Program-made: the position numbers and the translations under genes | DNA from: Flaveria trinervia | Taxonomy: Eukaryota > Streptophyta > Magnoliopsida > Asterales > Asteraceae | Length of the DNA: 64,000 nucleotides | Reading direction: 5' to 3' | NCBI GenBank assembly: GCA_025506515.1 | Contig: CM046452.1 | Location: forward strand, 38,726,518-38,790,517 | Shown: piece by piece, positions 45,555-56,918 of the stretch | Position numbering within the stretch: position 1 is the first letter of the stretch | Layout: the number at the start of each line of letters is the position of its first letter | The notes under the pieces: model-generated | Databases searched by the model: none | What the model saw: the letters and a program-made list of their open reading frames with translations, nothing else | Told to the model about the DNA's origin: nothing

Positions 45555-46176
45555 TGTAGTTTCGTAGGGATTGATGTAGTTATGGCAAGAAAAGTGATAA
45601 TTTCGCTGACACTTTCACACCAAAAGGTAACTTCGCCGACAATTTTGCATAGAAAACTACTTTAGTTGATACTTTCGCAGTGGAAACTAATTTCACTAAC
45701 AATTTCGGCAGCAGTTTCGCTAGCCAATTGTCACAATAGGCTTAGTTTCGCTAGTAAGTTCGCATGAAACAAGCTTGAACTTTTGTTCAAACACACTTTC
45801 GGCAGTAATTTCGCTTGTTAATCCTTCACAATCACTAAGGAACTTTCTTTCAAAAACACTAGTTTCATAGAACAACTAGAGAACGATTTTAATAGCAGTA
45901 TCACCCATAGTTCGGTGGAAGATGTTTAACAGTTTCGTTGAATGAACGGTAGTTTCGCTGGTCGATCCTAAAACCCTTTTTCAATCCAAAATCAGTCCAA
46001 AATCATCAAAAACTCAATGAATTTGAGATCTGATGATTAGCAAGGCTTCCACAACCAAAAACAAGGTAAACTCAATCAATTTCCACATCAAAAACATCCA
46101 ATAAGGAACTAAAAATGATTGAAACAAGATATTGAACAAAAACCACCAAAAAAACTCAACAAATCATGAGCACTAA
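45555..46176 (-). promoter_or_regulatory. Copia-H leader with AGTTTCGCT-type motif array
   Basis: The untranslated leader between the primer-binding site and the gag ATG. On the plus strand about a dozen copies or variants of AGTTTCGCT (for example ATTTCGCTGAC, AGTTTCGCTAG, ACTTTCGGCAG) lie between 45597 and 45965. The same word is repeated in the H LTR at 54363-54490. Confidence 0.6.
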
Positions 46177-46189
46177 GGCTCTGATACCA
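46177..46189 (-). promoter_or_regulatory. Copia-H primer-binding site
   Basis: TGGTATCAGAGCC on the minus strand, three bases from the LTR end. Perfect initiator tRNA-Met type site. Confidence 0.9.
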
Positions 46190-46192
46190 TAT

Positions 46193-46358
46193 TGTTGGTC
46201 CATGTGATCGTATTACATTGCAAATGATATTAAGAATAGTTCAATATCCAAAAAATATGCTAAACAACAATAACAAAGAGGATTGAACATAATAAGAACT
46301 CATTCATAATAAGACAATGATCATCAACAATCAATAACATAAAGCACAAGGATAATTC
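46193..46358 (-). repeat. Copia-H 5' LTR, inner segment
   Basis: The LTR end at 46193 reads GGACCAACA on the minus strand, directly before the primer-binding site. It is interrupted after 46358 by Copia-B and resumes at 54252. Total LTR length is about 504 bp. Confidence 0.85.
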
Positions 46359-47329
46359 TGTTGGATCGTGTATGCCCAAGACACATACAACATTGATGTA
46401 GTTAGTACGTTATGATCCAAGTCAGGTCATACCCAAGAACAAGCTATACAAACACCAATAAATGTTTGTTTGTTGATGAGATCATACAAATAAACATTGA
46501 CACCAATTTAGAAAATTAGTTTTCTAAAACATTGCTTTATGGTAGAGCAACATTATATAGATAGTTTGTTTATGAGATATTATTTTTTTCATTATTTAAG
46601 TTGTTAAATAATAACAAATAAAAGTGTGTTATGGTTATAAAATTAAAAGGGGTTTTAATTTTATAAAAAAATTTGGTTGAAAGAGTAATTTTATAAAACT
46701 TTCAAATGGGAGAGAAACCCATTTTGGGTTTATGTTTTGGCCGCCCATATGGGCTGGAGTTAGCTTGTGGTTTTTTCTTGTTTTTTGCAAGACTTAACTC
46801 ACTCTTTCACTCAACCATCTTACACACCTTTCTCTCACGCACACAAAGCAAAACTCTCTCAAAAGAACCATCCATTTTCATTCAAAAGGGAAGAAAGAAA
46901 GGGCTGGAAAATCGTTTTTTTTTTTGCAGCACTTCAAGATCTTCTTGGCTGATTCGGATTGTTCAAAAGGTAGTACATCTTGGTGTTCATCTACCTAACA
47001 AGATTAGGTGTTTGTTTAGGCTTGTGGGTATACAAGCTTGAGGCTTTCCTTTTGAAGGCTAGACATTCAAGAACATCATCTTCTTCAACCTTTTCATCTA
47101 CAACATTCGTTCAAGAAAGGTTGTTTTCGTGAACACCCTATGGTTGTTATTTTATGGTTTGATAGCATACTATTTCATATATATTTCGATCCTCATTCTT
47201 TGGTTTTTTTGGCGGTTTAATATGGCAAGATATTTCAGATTATAAACCATAAGTTAACTCTTTTATTCCGCTGCGTTTTCATAGTTTAAATGGTTAAACT
47301 AAGTGTTTTACATGGGACAAAACCCAACA
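46359..47329 (+). repeat. Copia-B 5' LTR (971 bp)
   Basis: TGTTGGATCGTG...AACCCAACA. It differs from the 3' copy by a few percent by eye, including scattered small indels in T and A runs. A reading frame at 46706-47041 recurs in the other LTR only because the LTRs are copies. Confidence 0.95.
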
Positions 47330-48780
47330 ATGGCATCTAGATCCGGTTATGTGGAATGTATGCTTCAAAAGGTCTTGAAAAGTTAGTTTTCATGGACCTT
47401 TTCAACCCATTAGGGGCTGTTTTGTTGTGGGTGTTTGAATCCTTTATGTTTCAAGGTTTAATCTTGCATGCTTTAGTATAAACCTTGAAAGATTTACATC
47501 AAATGGTTGATTATGTTGTTTGGACAACCTTAAAGTTTTAGTTTATGTTGGCTAGAACTTTAGTGCTGAAATAAGGGATTCTTTGTTGTTCTTGGATGTT
47601 GAATGTGTTTTATTTTATGGTGCATAACATAGCCTTGGCCTTATGTGTTTGGTTTTGGTTGATTGTTGTATGTCATGTTGGTTTTGTTCTTTGTAAGGGT
47701 GGGGTTGTAATTTGTGTTTTGTATCTTGGTTGTAATTTATATATTCAATTTGTTATGTAATAAATAGATTAGGTGCATTTCTTTTATTAGAAAAATTGTA
47801 TTAGGATATGATTTTTGTAAAAGAAGATGCACAAGATGAAGACTCAAAGAAGGACACAAAAGACATGGACACTTGAGGCATTTGGATGTGGATTCAAGTG
47901 GGTGTTCATGGACACATTTTGATGTGTCATCTTCACCCTTAGGAAAGACCTTATGACAACACTTGTGATGACAAACAAGTGTGGTCAACTTAGTGGCTAT
48001 GGGTATGCACTCATGTTTATATGTTTATGCTTCTTTTGATGTTTGTTGTTTGATTGTTTGGTGATGTTTGGATATGCATTACAAACTCATTAACAAACTT
48101 AACAAGCTGAAAATTGATAGTTCTTTATCATTAAGTGGTTAATGAAAGGTTATTAAAAGGATTAATGGTTTTAATAAAAGAGGTTTTATTAAAAGTGAAC
48201 CATAGGGTACCTTGTATTTGAAAGCATGCAAATATAAGGTACATAGAGTTTTCTAAACTAAGATTATGAAAACTTAAATTCCTTTAAAACAAGTTTAACA
48301 CCATCCTTTTGCACAGCACTTGAGTAATTTGGAAACTCTTAATGGGATAAAGGTCACCTAATCATTTTGAGGGAACTTGTGACTTGAGGTGGGGATACCA
48401 TATTTGTGGGATAAGGTCACCTAACCACTTATGTTGGAAAACTCACATGTGTGTGCAAGTAGGGTAACTTAATTTGCAAACCATGTTAAATGGATCACCT
48501 ACAATATGGTTTACAAAGGTGTTGATGGGATTAACATGCCGACTATACATATGATGTTTAAGGTCGATCCCATACCCTAGAAGTTGCAAAGGGTTGCGAT
48601 TGTCAAAACATTGACTACCTTGTAAATTTAAATAATGGGATAAAGGTCACCTAACCACTATTTAAATGTAATGTTGGATTCTAGGTTTTAAAATTGTGTA
48701 AGACACTTAAAGGGGTTTTAATTATTAAAATATGAACAACATTGAAATTACTAATATTGAACTTTGTTGTATTTTGTAGA
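47330..48780 (+). other. Copia-B primer-binding site and long leader
   Basis: TGGCATCTAGATCCGGTT at 47331-47348 is a weak match to an initiator tRNA-Met site. About 1.43 kb of untranslated leader follows. It holds three copies of a GGGATAAAGGTCACCTAA-type word at 48344, 48408 and 48637; the same word is in the Copia-C leader in three copies. No coding evidence. Confidence 0.7.
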
Positions 48781-49866
48781 TGACCACCAACAACAATGAT
48801 AACAATGAAATCCCAACCGCTCACTCACTATCATTAAGGAGCATTCTCTAAAAGGAGCGTCTAAACCATAATAACTTTATTGATTGGTTGCAAAACTTGA
48901 GAATTATTCTCAAGCAAGAGAAACGATCATACATATTAGACGATCCAACTCCGGATCAACCTAGTGAGGATGATGAGGAGGCCTATAATAATTGGGTGAA
49001 ATACATTGAGGACTCGGTCCAAGTGTCTTGCCTTATGTTGGCAAGTATGAATCCAGATCTCCAAAAGGAGTATGAACATCATGGAGCGTACGACATGATA
49101 ATCCAGTTAAAGGAAACGTTCCAACAACAAGCACGGGTTGAGCGCTTCGAAACGGTTCAAGCACTCCATGCGTGTCGTATGGACGACACCCAATCTGTTT
49201 CATCTTATGTACTTAAGATGAAAAACCACAGTGACCGCCTCAAAAGGCTGAATTGTACCATCTCGAAAGAGTTGGCTACGGATTTGATCCTCAACTCTTT
49301 GTCAAAAAGGTTTGGCAATTTTGTCATGCATTATAACATCAACGGGTGGGACAAGAACATAAGTGAGCTTCACTCTATGCTCAAAACTACCGAGGCGGAC
49401 ATGGGTAAAAGGGTTTTACCCATTCTCACCATCAATGAAGATGTGAACAAGAAGAGGCCTCAACCCGCACCCAAGGCAAATGTTGCCAAGGGTAAAGGGC
49501 ACATTAGGGGAAAGGGAAAGGGAGTGGTAAGAGCGCCACCACCAAAACCAACAGAGAAGAAGCAAAAGGTTGCTTCAAATGACCCATGCTTTAAGTGTGG
49601 GGAGATTGGACGTTGGGCAAGAAATTGCCCAGTCCATCTCAAAGAGTTTCAAGCAAAGAGGGATGCTGGGCAAACCTCAGGTACAATTTTCATGATCCAT
49701 ATTGGTCTAAATATAATATCCTCTAACACATGGGTATTAGATACCGGATGTGGAACTCATATTTGCAACTTATTGCAAGGGTTCAAAAGAAGTAAGGACT
49801 TCAAGAAAGGGGATGTGAGCTTCTACATGGGGAATGGGGCAAAGGTTCAAGTTGATGGCCGAGGGA
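48781..49866 (+). pseudogene. Copia-B gag and protease
   Basis: Start at ATG 48781 (MTTNNNDNNEIPTAHSL). An in-frame TAA at 48850-48852 falls where Copia-C has Glu. The frame then stays open to 49877: Gag capsid blocks (LNHNNFIDWLQNLRIILKQ, YDMIIQLKETFQQQARVERFE, LATDLILNSLSKRF), a Lys/Gly-rich basic stretch, and a zinc knuckle CFKCGEIGRWARNC where Arg replaces the His kept in Copia-C. The protease site WVLDTGCGTHIC has its DTG codons at 49740-49748. A one-base loss near 49862 throws the frame before the integrase. Confidence 0.9.
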
Positions 49867-49873
49867 CTACATC

Positions 49874-50890
49874 TTGAAGCTTCCAAATGGTTTGGAAGTA
49901 ATTTTGAATAATATTTTGTATGCTCCTAGTTTGACTAGGAACATTATTTTTGTTGCCCAATTAAGAAAATATGGTTATGTTTTGTCATTTATTGAGAATG
50001 AAATTCATGTTTCTTTAAATGGCATGTTTTATTTTAAAGCTATTCCTGTTAATGGTATTTATGAATTGGTTCATGAAAACACATTATATGATAGCTCATT
50101 GTACCAAACCACCACTAAGAAACTCGAATTGGATCTGAGTGATATCTATCTTTCGCATTGCCGTCTTGGTCATATAAACAAGAAGCGGATACATACACTT
50201 CAAAAGAACGGTCTTTTAAAAGAAAATGAATATGATTCATTTGATGTATGTGAATCTTGTTTACAAGGTAAAATGACTAAGGCACCTTTTAGTGGCAAGT
50301 CCGAATGGGCAAAAGATTTATTAGGCATCATACATTTGGATGTATGTGGTCCTTTTAAGCCAATGACTAGGTACCATGAAAGATACTTCATTACTTTTAC
50401 CGATTACTATAGTCGATATGGTTATGGGTACTTGTTAAGACACAAAGATGAAGCTTTTGAAATGTTCAAAATCTTCCAAAATAAAGTAGAAAATCAACTC
50501 AACAAGAAAATAAAAATTCTCCGCACCGATAGAGGAGGTGAATACCTAAGTGATGCTTTTAGAGATCATCTTAGAAGTTGTGGTATTATCTCACAACTAT
50601 CTCCACCTGGAACACCACAATATAATGGCATGTCCAAGAGGAGAAATCGAACTCTATTAGATATGGTTCGATCTATGATGGCTAAAGGCTCACTGCCTCT
50701 ATCATTTTAGGGTTTCGCTTTGCTCTCTGCGGCCCGTATTGTGAATATGGCCCCAACCAAGAAAGTGGAAACGACACCTTTTGAAATATGGCATGGAAGG
50801 GTTCCATCACTGTCATATTTAAAGGTATGGGGTTGTGAGGCTTATGTTAAGACTCCCACCTCAAACAAGCTAGAAAGACGTTCCACTTGA
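49874..50890 (+). pseudogene. Copia-B integrase
   Basis: An open frame of 278 residues from 49874, with LPNGLEVILNNILYAPSL, HCRLGHINKKRI, CESCLQGKMTK, Asp in IIHLDVCGPF and Asp in RTDRGGEYLSD. The third catalytic residue is Lys (AAG, 50636-50638) in the text NGMSKRRNR, where Glu is needed. A TAG stop at 50708-50710 replaces a Trp in the conserved LSFWGF block. C-terminal sequence (AARIVNMAPTKK, VWGCEAYVKTPTSNKLE) runs on to about 50870, after which a stretch present in Copia-C (STKCIFVGYP to the RT linker) is deleted. Inactive. Confidence 0.9.
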
Positions 50891-52515
50891 AAGATATGGA
50901 TTTTTCGTAGATGGATGTTATGTGGTAGATTCCGATGAACCAACCACCTATCATGATGCAATGTCCAATTTGGATTGTGACAAATGGCTTGAAGCGATGA
51001 ACGTAGAGACACAATCCATGTATGACAACCAAGTGTGGGACTTGGTTGAACCACCTCTTAACTCCAAGATAGTTGGAAGTAAGTGGGTTTTCAAGAAGAA
51101 AATCAATATGCATGGAAACTTGGATACTTATAAAGCTAGACTTGTAGCAAAAGGTTTCACTCAAACTCAAGGGGTTGATTATGATGAGACCTTTTCACCA
51201 GTTGCAATGCTAAAGTCTATTAGCATATTATTTGCCATAGCTGCTCATTATGATTATGAGATTTGGCAAATGGATATCAAAACTGCTTTTCTAAATGGAT
51301 ATCTTGAGGAAGATGTCTATATGGTTCAGCCTGAAGGTTTTCTCAACTCAAAACATCCTAACAAAGTATGCAAGTAAAGGAAATCAATCTATGGATTAAG
51401 CAATCATCAAGAAGTTGGAATCACCGTTTTGATGAAGAGATAACCAAATTTGGGTTCATCAAAAACACTAATGAAGCTTGTGTATTTAAGAAGGCTAGTG
51501 GGAGCATCACCATTTTCTTAGTATTGTATGTCGATGACATCCTACTATTTGGAAATGACATTCCAACCATGGAAGTGTAAAAACCTAGCTTGGAAGCTAT
51601 TTCTCCATTAAGGATCTTGGTGAAGCCGCCTATATTTTAGGAATAAAGATCTATAGGGATAGATCAAGGCGGTGATAGGTTTGAATCAAAGTGCCTACGT
51701 TGATAAGATCTTGAAAAGGTTCAAGATGGAAAACTCTAAGAAAGGTACCGTACCTATTCAAAGAGGAACAGTATTGAGTAAGACTCAATGTCCAAGCTCA
51801 AAGGATGAGCAAGACAAAATGAACGGAATCCCGTATACGTCTGCTATAGGATCCATCATGTATGCAATGATATGCACTAGACCGACGTGTCATGCGCTTT
51901 GAGTATGACAAGCCAATACCAACCAAATCCAGGAAGCAGTCATTGGATGGCTGTTAAGAACATACTTAAGTACCTAAGGAGGACTAAAGATATGTTCCTA
52001 ATCTATGGATCTGGTGAGGAGGAACTCGTAATAAAGGGTTACACGGATGCGAGTTTCCAAACTGACTATGATGATTCGCGATCACAATCGGGGTATATTT
52101 TCATCTTGAATGGAGGAGCAATCTCTTGGAAGAGCTCTAAGCAAGATGTGGTGGCATTATCAACTACAGAGTCAGAATACATTGCCGCTTCATTACCAGC
52201 TGAGGAAGCTGCATGGTTAAGGAAGTTCATTGCCGATCTAGGGGTGGTTCCTTCCTTTTAGGACCCCCTAGAAATTCTTTGTGATAACGAGGGTGCGATT
52301 GCTTAAATCAAGGAACCCCGTGCACATCAGAAGACTAGGCACATTGAATGAAGATTCAACTACATAAGGGATGAAGTTGATAAGGAAAGATATGTATTCG
52401 CAAAGTTCACACGGATCAAAACATTGCGGATCCACTCACGAAGCTTCTTGAAAAGGCAAAGCATGAAAGTCTTGCTTGTGCCATGTGGCTTCAATATTCT
52501 AGTGACTGGATTTGA
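50891..52515 (+). pseudogene. Copia-B reverse transcriptase and RNase H
   Basis: The RT open piece 50922-51377 carries WVFKKKINMHGNLDTYKARL, VAKGFTQTQGVDYDETFSPVA and Asp in QMDIKTAFLNG. Single-base losses near 51375, 51403 and 51577 shift the frame. The YVDDILLFGND box is at about 51526-51558. The RNase H piece 51887-52261 holds KGYTDASFQTD and ALSTTESEYIAASLPAEEAAW with acidic residues kept. The tail ends in a stop near 52513. Each break is a small indel. Confidence 0.9.
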
Positions 52516-53274
52516 TCTTTAATTTCTATAATGAGATATTGTAACCCTTTATTACTTGAATAAATTATTCGGTTATAATAATTCAACTAATATTCCTATT
52601 TTTCATGTTTAAAATCCATGAGTAAATTATTTACTCAGAATGTCCGTAGTTGTTCATGTTTGTGGGAACCAGTATGAAGGTAATGCTATTATGAACTTGG
52701 ATTGGTAGATATTCATATGGATGAATATAGAGCAAAAGGTTGCTGCCAAAGTTCATAGATATTTGTGGGATGCAAATATTGGATTGACCTGCACCTCAAA
52801 TATTACTACATGGAATCTTCCTGATTGGTCATAAGTAATTTTTAGTAAAGGCGAACATCATTTGGTATCCTCTAAGAGACACATATTGGGTCTGATATTT
52901 ACCGAATATTATACTTTGACTTAGCTCTTCAGTGTTCTGAAACATGGCAGTACATAAGTCTGAGTTCAGGTATGATGTAAGGTAATGTGAGAGACGTATG
53001 TTGTCAAGATGGAATTTGTTCCTCTTATTCATTGAGAGTAAGATGTCTAAGGCCTGATAAAGTTAAATCAATGGAGAATGATCACTCTGTGTCTCTAGGA
53101 TTTAACATGACATCTGCGACAAAAGGATAGATGATTGATTCACCTAAAACATTTCAAGTATGGTACTTGAAGGAGATGATGTTATTGAATTTCACTTAGT
53201 CATACATATTAAGGGTAGTAAACTGTTGTTAGGCGGTATTTACTACTTGCATCAATCTTTTATGAATCTTGTGC
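52516..53274 (+). other. Copia-B 3' noncoding tail
   Basis: About 760 bp, colinear with 2544-3321 of Copia-A. No coding evidence. Confidence 0.75.
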
Positions 53275-53285
53275 AAGTGGGAGAT
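53275..53285 (+). promoter_or_regulatory. Copia-B polypurine tract
   Basis: AAGTGGGAGAT abutting the 3' LTR, identical to that of Copia-A. Confidence 0.85.
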
Positions 53286-54251
53286 TGTTGGATCTTATAT
53301 GCCCAAGACACATACAACATTGATATGGTTAGTACGTTATGATCCAAGTCAGGTCATACCCAATAACAAGCTATACAAACACCAATAAATGTTTGTTTGT
53401 TGATGAGATCATACAAATAAACATTGACACCAATTTAGAAAATGAGTTTTTTAAAACATTGCTTTACGGTAGAGCAACATTATATGGATAGTTTTCATGA
53501 GATATTATTTGTTTCATTATTTAAGTTGGTTAAATAATAACAAATAAAAGTGTGTTATGGTTATAAAATTATAAGGGGTTTTAATTTTATAAAAACTTTG
53601 GTTGAAAGAGTAGTTTTATAAAACTTTCAAATGGGAGGGAAACCCATTTTGGGTTTATGTTTTGGCCACCCATATGGGCTGGAGTTAGCTTGTGGTTTTG
53701 TCTTGTGTTTTGCAAGACTTAACTCACTCTTTCACTCAACCATCTTACACACCTTTCTCTCACACACACAAAGAAAAACTCTCTCAAAAGAACCATCCAT
53801 TTTCGTTCAAAAGGGAAGAAAGAAAGGGCTGGAAAATCTTTTTTTTTGCAGCACTTCAAGATCTTCTTGGCTGATTCGGATTGTTCAAAAGGGAGTACAT
53901 CTTGGTGTTCATCTACCTAACAAGATTAGGTGTTTGTTTAGGCTTGTGGGTATACAAGCTTGAGGCTTTCCTTTTGAAGGCTACACATTCAAGAACATCA
54001 TCTTCTTCAACCTTTTCATCTACAGCATTCGTTCAAGAAAGGTTGTTTTCATGAACACCCTATGGTTGTTATTTTATGGTTTGATAGCATACTATTTCAT
54101 ATAAATTTCCATCCTCATTCTTGGGTTGTTTTGGTGGTTTAATATGGCAAGATTTTTCAGATTATAAACCATAAGTTAACTCTTTTATTCCGCTACGTTT
54201 TCATAGTTTAAATGGTTAAACTAAGTGTTTTACATGTGACAAAACCCAACA
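53286..54251 (+). repeat. Copia-B 3' LTR (966 bp)
   Basis: TGTTGGATCTTA...AACCCAACA, closely matching 46359-47329 and followed by AATTA. Confidence 0.95.
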
Positions 54252-54589
54252 AATTATGTGTATTAACTGTCTTGAAATGGTAACTTGCAACAACGATAAT
54301 CGATTAGGGTTTTGCAAGCTTTTTTATAATGAGAAGAATCTAAACAATATATATCATTCTATAGTTTTGCAGATAGTTTCACTATCAGCGAAACTGTAAT
54401 GCTGAAACTATAGTTTTGCCAGGCGAACAGGCAAACAAATCAGCTGACTGTGAGCAAATTTATAGTTTCGCTCACAGTTTCGCTGTACGGCCAAAATACA
54501 TAAGCTAAATACATACAAAAAGAAACTAACAAAATGCCTATTACAATCAAAAGTAAATAATCTAAACTAAGGTGAGTCCAACCTATACA
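54252..54589 (-). repeat. Copia-H 5' LTR, outer segment with AGTTTCGCT motifs
   Basis: Continues the H LTR after Copia-B. Between 54363 and 54490 it repeats ATAGTTTTGC, CAGCGAAACT and AGTTTCGCT, the word also found in the H leader. The outer boundary is 54583-54589; I prefer 54589 because the minus strand then begins TGTATAGG. Copia-C sequence (RT N-terminus) begins directly after. Confidence 0.75.
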
Positions 54590-55326
54590 TGATCTTTAAA
54601 ACCCAATTGCATCCAACCAGTTTGGAGTTAAGTGGAGGGTCAACCAATTCCCAAACTTGGTTGTCATACATGGTTTGCATCTTTACGTTCATAGCTTCCA
54701 ACCATTTGTCACAATCTGAATTAGACATTGCATCATCATATGTAGTTGGCTCATCTGAGTCAACCACATAGCATCCATTCATGAAAAATCCATATCTTTC
54801 AGGTGGAATACTAACTCTACCAGATCTATGAACATTTTGTCTGTATTAATCAACCTCTTGGTCATTATCAACAACCTCTTGTTGATTGCTAGTGTCAAAC
54901 AAATGTGTAACGGCTTGTGGATCTTGATCCTCATCAAATTCCACTATTCTATACGTTATTCCTTCCATAAGGAACTTATTTTTCAAGAACTTAGCCTTTC
55001 GATTAATAAATAATTTTTGCTCTGTTGGATCAAAGAAGTAGTATCCTATACAGTCTTTGGGATATCCAACAAATATACACTTAGTGGATTGACTTTCCAA
55101 CTTGTTTGGGTGTTTAGTTTAACAGAAGCTTCACAACCCCATACTTTTAAATATGATACTGATGGAACTCTTCAATGCCATTTTTCAAAAGGTGTCGAAT
55201 CCACTTTCATGGTCGGGGCCATATTCAAAATACGAGCCGCGGAGAGCAATGCGAAACCTCAAAATGATAAAGGTAGTGAGCTTATAGCCATCATAGATCG
55301 AACCATATCCAATAGGTTTTGGTTTC
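54590..55326 (-). pseudogene. Copia-C integrase C-terminus and RT N-terminus
   Basis: Minus-strand pieces: the SMM/LL integrase end (55326-55200), STKCIFVGYPKDCIGYYFFD (55100-54846), and the RT entry with DEPTTYDDAMSNSDCDKWLEA and VWELVDPPLNSKLVG (54782-54590). The RT catalytic domain is absent, cut off by Copia-H. Stops lie between pieces, for example near 54845. Confidence 0.85.
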
Positions 55327-56579
55327 TATAACACCCTAGAAATTCAGCCTAATAAGAAATCATAATGTACTATAGGGCCCAATAAAGGCCCAAATTGATT
55401 TGGGCTTATCAAGAAACCTTAGATAAGAAGCTAATATTTCGGGCCCATTTCAGGCCCAATACCCATTTACCATCTAAATAAATAAGTGATCATAAAATAA
55501 TAATTTGAATTCTGATTCGAAGCAACTACGATAAGAATCCAAACTAAAAACAGATTCAAAAACTATATTGTGTGAAGTTCAGTAACCTAAGGCGTACTAA
55601 GGTCTAATTTACATCGGAATTTACTTAAATGGTTTTATATCCTTCTAAAATCATTGTTAATCATGATGCATATTGTAAACAATGCTTGCTAAATGATCCT
55701 ACATCAAACGTGCATAATCAACTGTGACACGTCGAAAAAACACGAATACTGGATATGCCGGCATTTTACTGATATCTAATGCGTCAACCGAGACCTATAA
55801 CGTCATAAATATTTATCTAATTATTATACCTATTATAACATTCTAAATTAGAAGTGAGACGTTTATCCAGAGCAAATATGACTCGAGATGCGACCGAGGC
55901 GTGTACCGACCTAAGATTTAGTCAAACCCGAGGTTTTGACAATAATTACAACAAATTATTTATTTCAGGCAGAACTAATTGGACATATATATCATAGGCC
56001 TTCTAACAAAATTCAATCCAAAAGACCGGTTGTTACGCAATAACGAAGTTTTTGGGACGTATACGCGATTTTTAAAAGAAACCCACCTAAAAACCCTAGG
56101 TATTTAAGCAACTTTTCCACCTTTTTTTTCATTTTCAAACCCTAAAAACCAAACAAAATGTTCTCAAGAGGCTGCACAAGCCGCAACCGCCGGAGCTGGA
56201 GGCTCCACGACAGAGACGCGGCGGCGGACGGCGGCTTCCGCGGGTTATTACGGCGAGGATTCTGGCTGACCAATGGGCAACCGGTGGCGGTCAGTGGCTA
56301 ACCAGGTGGACAGTGGCTGCATGTGGTGGATAATGGTGGTACGAGTTATAACCAAGGTGTTTGGTAAAGCATGTTGCGGTTTAGTTGCGTTTGGTTACGA
56401 GATAACAATGTTGTAGTGTTGTATGTAATCTTGGTGTGTTTTGGTTAGTTTAAACCTTGGTCAAAGCTATTGGTCAAAGCTGGTCAAACTGGTCAATGGA
56501 CAGTAAACGCGATGCGGGTCGGGTCAAGGGGGTTTTAGGACGCGATACGGGAACGTTAGGTATAACCGTGTGTTGGACA
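55327..56579. other. L left arm, noncoding
   Basis: No gene supported. AT-rich to about 56150, with a TATA-like TATTTAAGC at 56101. A GC-rich island then lies at 56165-56300 with CGGCGGCGG-type runs, out of keeping with its surroundings. Confidence 0.6.
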
Positions 56580-56587
56580 TAGAGGTG

Positions 56588-56710
56588 TACAAACCGGTTT
56601 GGGGGCCCAAACCGGTTCGGGTCCCAAACCGAAACCGGTTTGGTCAAAGTCGGTCAAAACCGGTTTGGCCCCAAACCGGTTCGGGTTCAAACCGGTTTCA
56701 AAACCGTAAA
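56588..56710. repeat. Left subterminal AAACCGGTTT cluster of the hAT
   Basis: About six AAACCGGTT[TC] copies with GGGCCC and GTTCGGG spacers. Subterminal repeats of short words bound by transposase are known for Ac (AAACGG), so these are candidate transposase sites. Confidence 0.75.
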
Positions 56711-56918
56711 AACCAACCTATCAAACATATATATATATATACTATTTATTAACATTATAAACAATTTAAGCATTTTAACAATTAATAACATTTATAAACA
56801 ATTTATATCATTTATAAACATTTAAACATTTTAACAATTCGTAACATTTAAATAATTTAAACATTTAAAACTAAACATTTAACATAGTCGTTTCTTCGTT
56901 AGTATTATACTTGTACGT

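Larger units (their letters stand above)
46359..54251 (+). mobile_element. Copia-B: complete Ty1/copia element inside the H LTR
   Basis: Two full LTRs (46359-47329, 53286-54251), a leader, gag, protease, integrase, RT, RNase H and polypurine tract in copia order. Flanks AATTC (46354-46358) and AATTA (54252-54256) match at 4 of 5 positions, so one copy of the duplication has mutated. Same family as A and C. It is 7.9 kb and dead through several point lesions, but keeps the full layout and is the best reference copy of its family here. Confidence 0.93.
4255..54589 (-). mobile_element. Copia-H: SIRE-like Ty1/copia element, host of A, G and B
   Basis: The pieces read on the minus strand from the right: 5' LTR (54589-54252 plus 46358-46193), primer-binding site, leader, gag with two CCHC knuckles, protease, integrase and RT up to 40277. 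Reading resumes at 5853 with the RT thumb and RNase H to 4937. The split is Gypsy-G, whose TSD TCTCG is present on both sides (5849-5853 and 40277-40281). The LTR is split by Copia-B. The right LTR end is placed at 54589 because CA is required there; 54583 is possible. The 3' LTR is not in the window. A long double-knuckle Gag suggests the SIRE/Maximus lineage. Confidence 0.85.

Noticed and set aside
46706..47041. Open frame of 111 codons in the Copia-B 5' LTR, recurring at 53631-53963
   Set aside because: It recurs only because the two LTRs are copies of each other. It has no family similarity I recognise, and a small indel separates the two versions.
56165..56300. GC-rich island as a host exon or CpG island
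   Set aside because: The frame starting with ATG at 56158 is short and interrupted, and the segment lies between L boundaries defined by a perfect duplication, so it belongs to the LTR.
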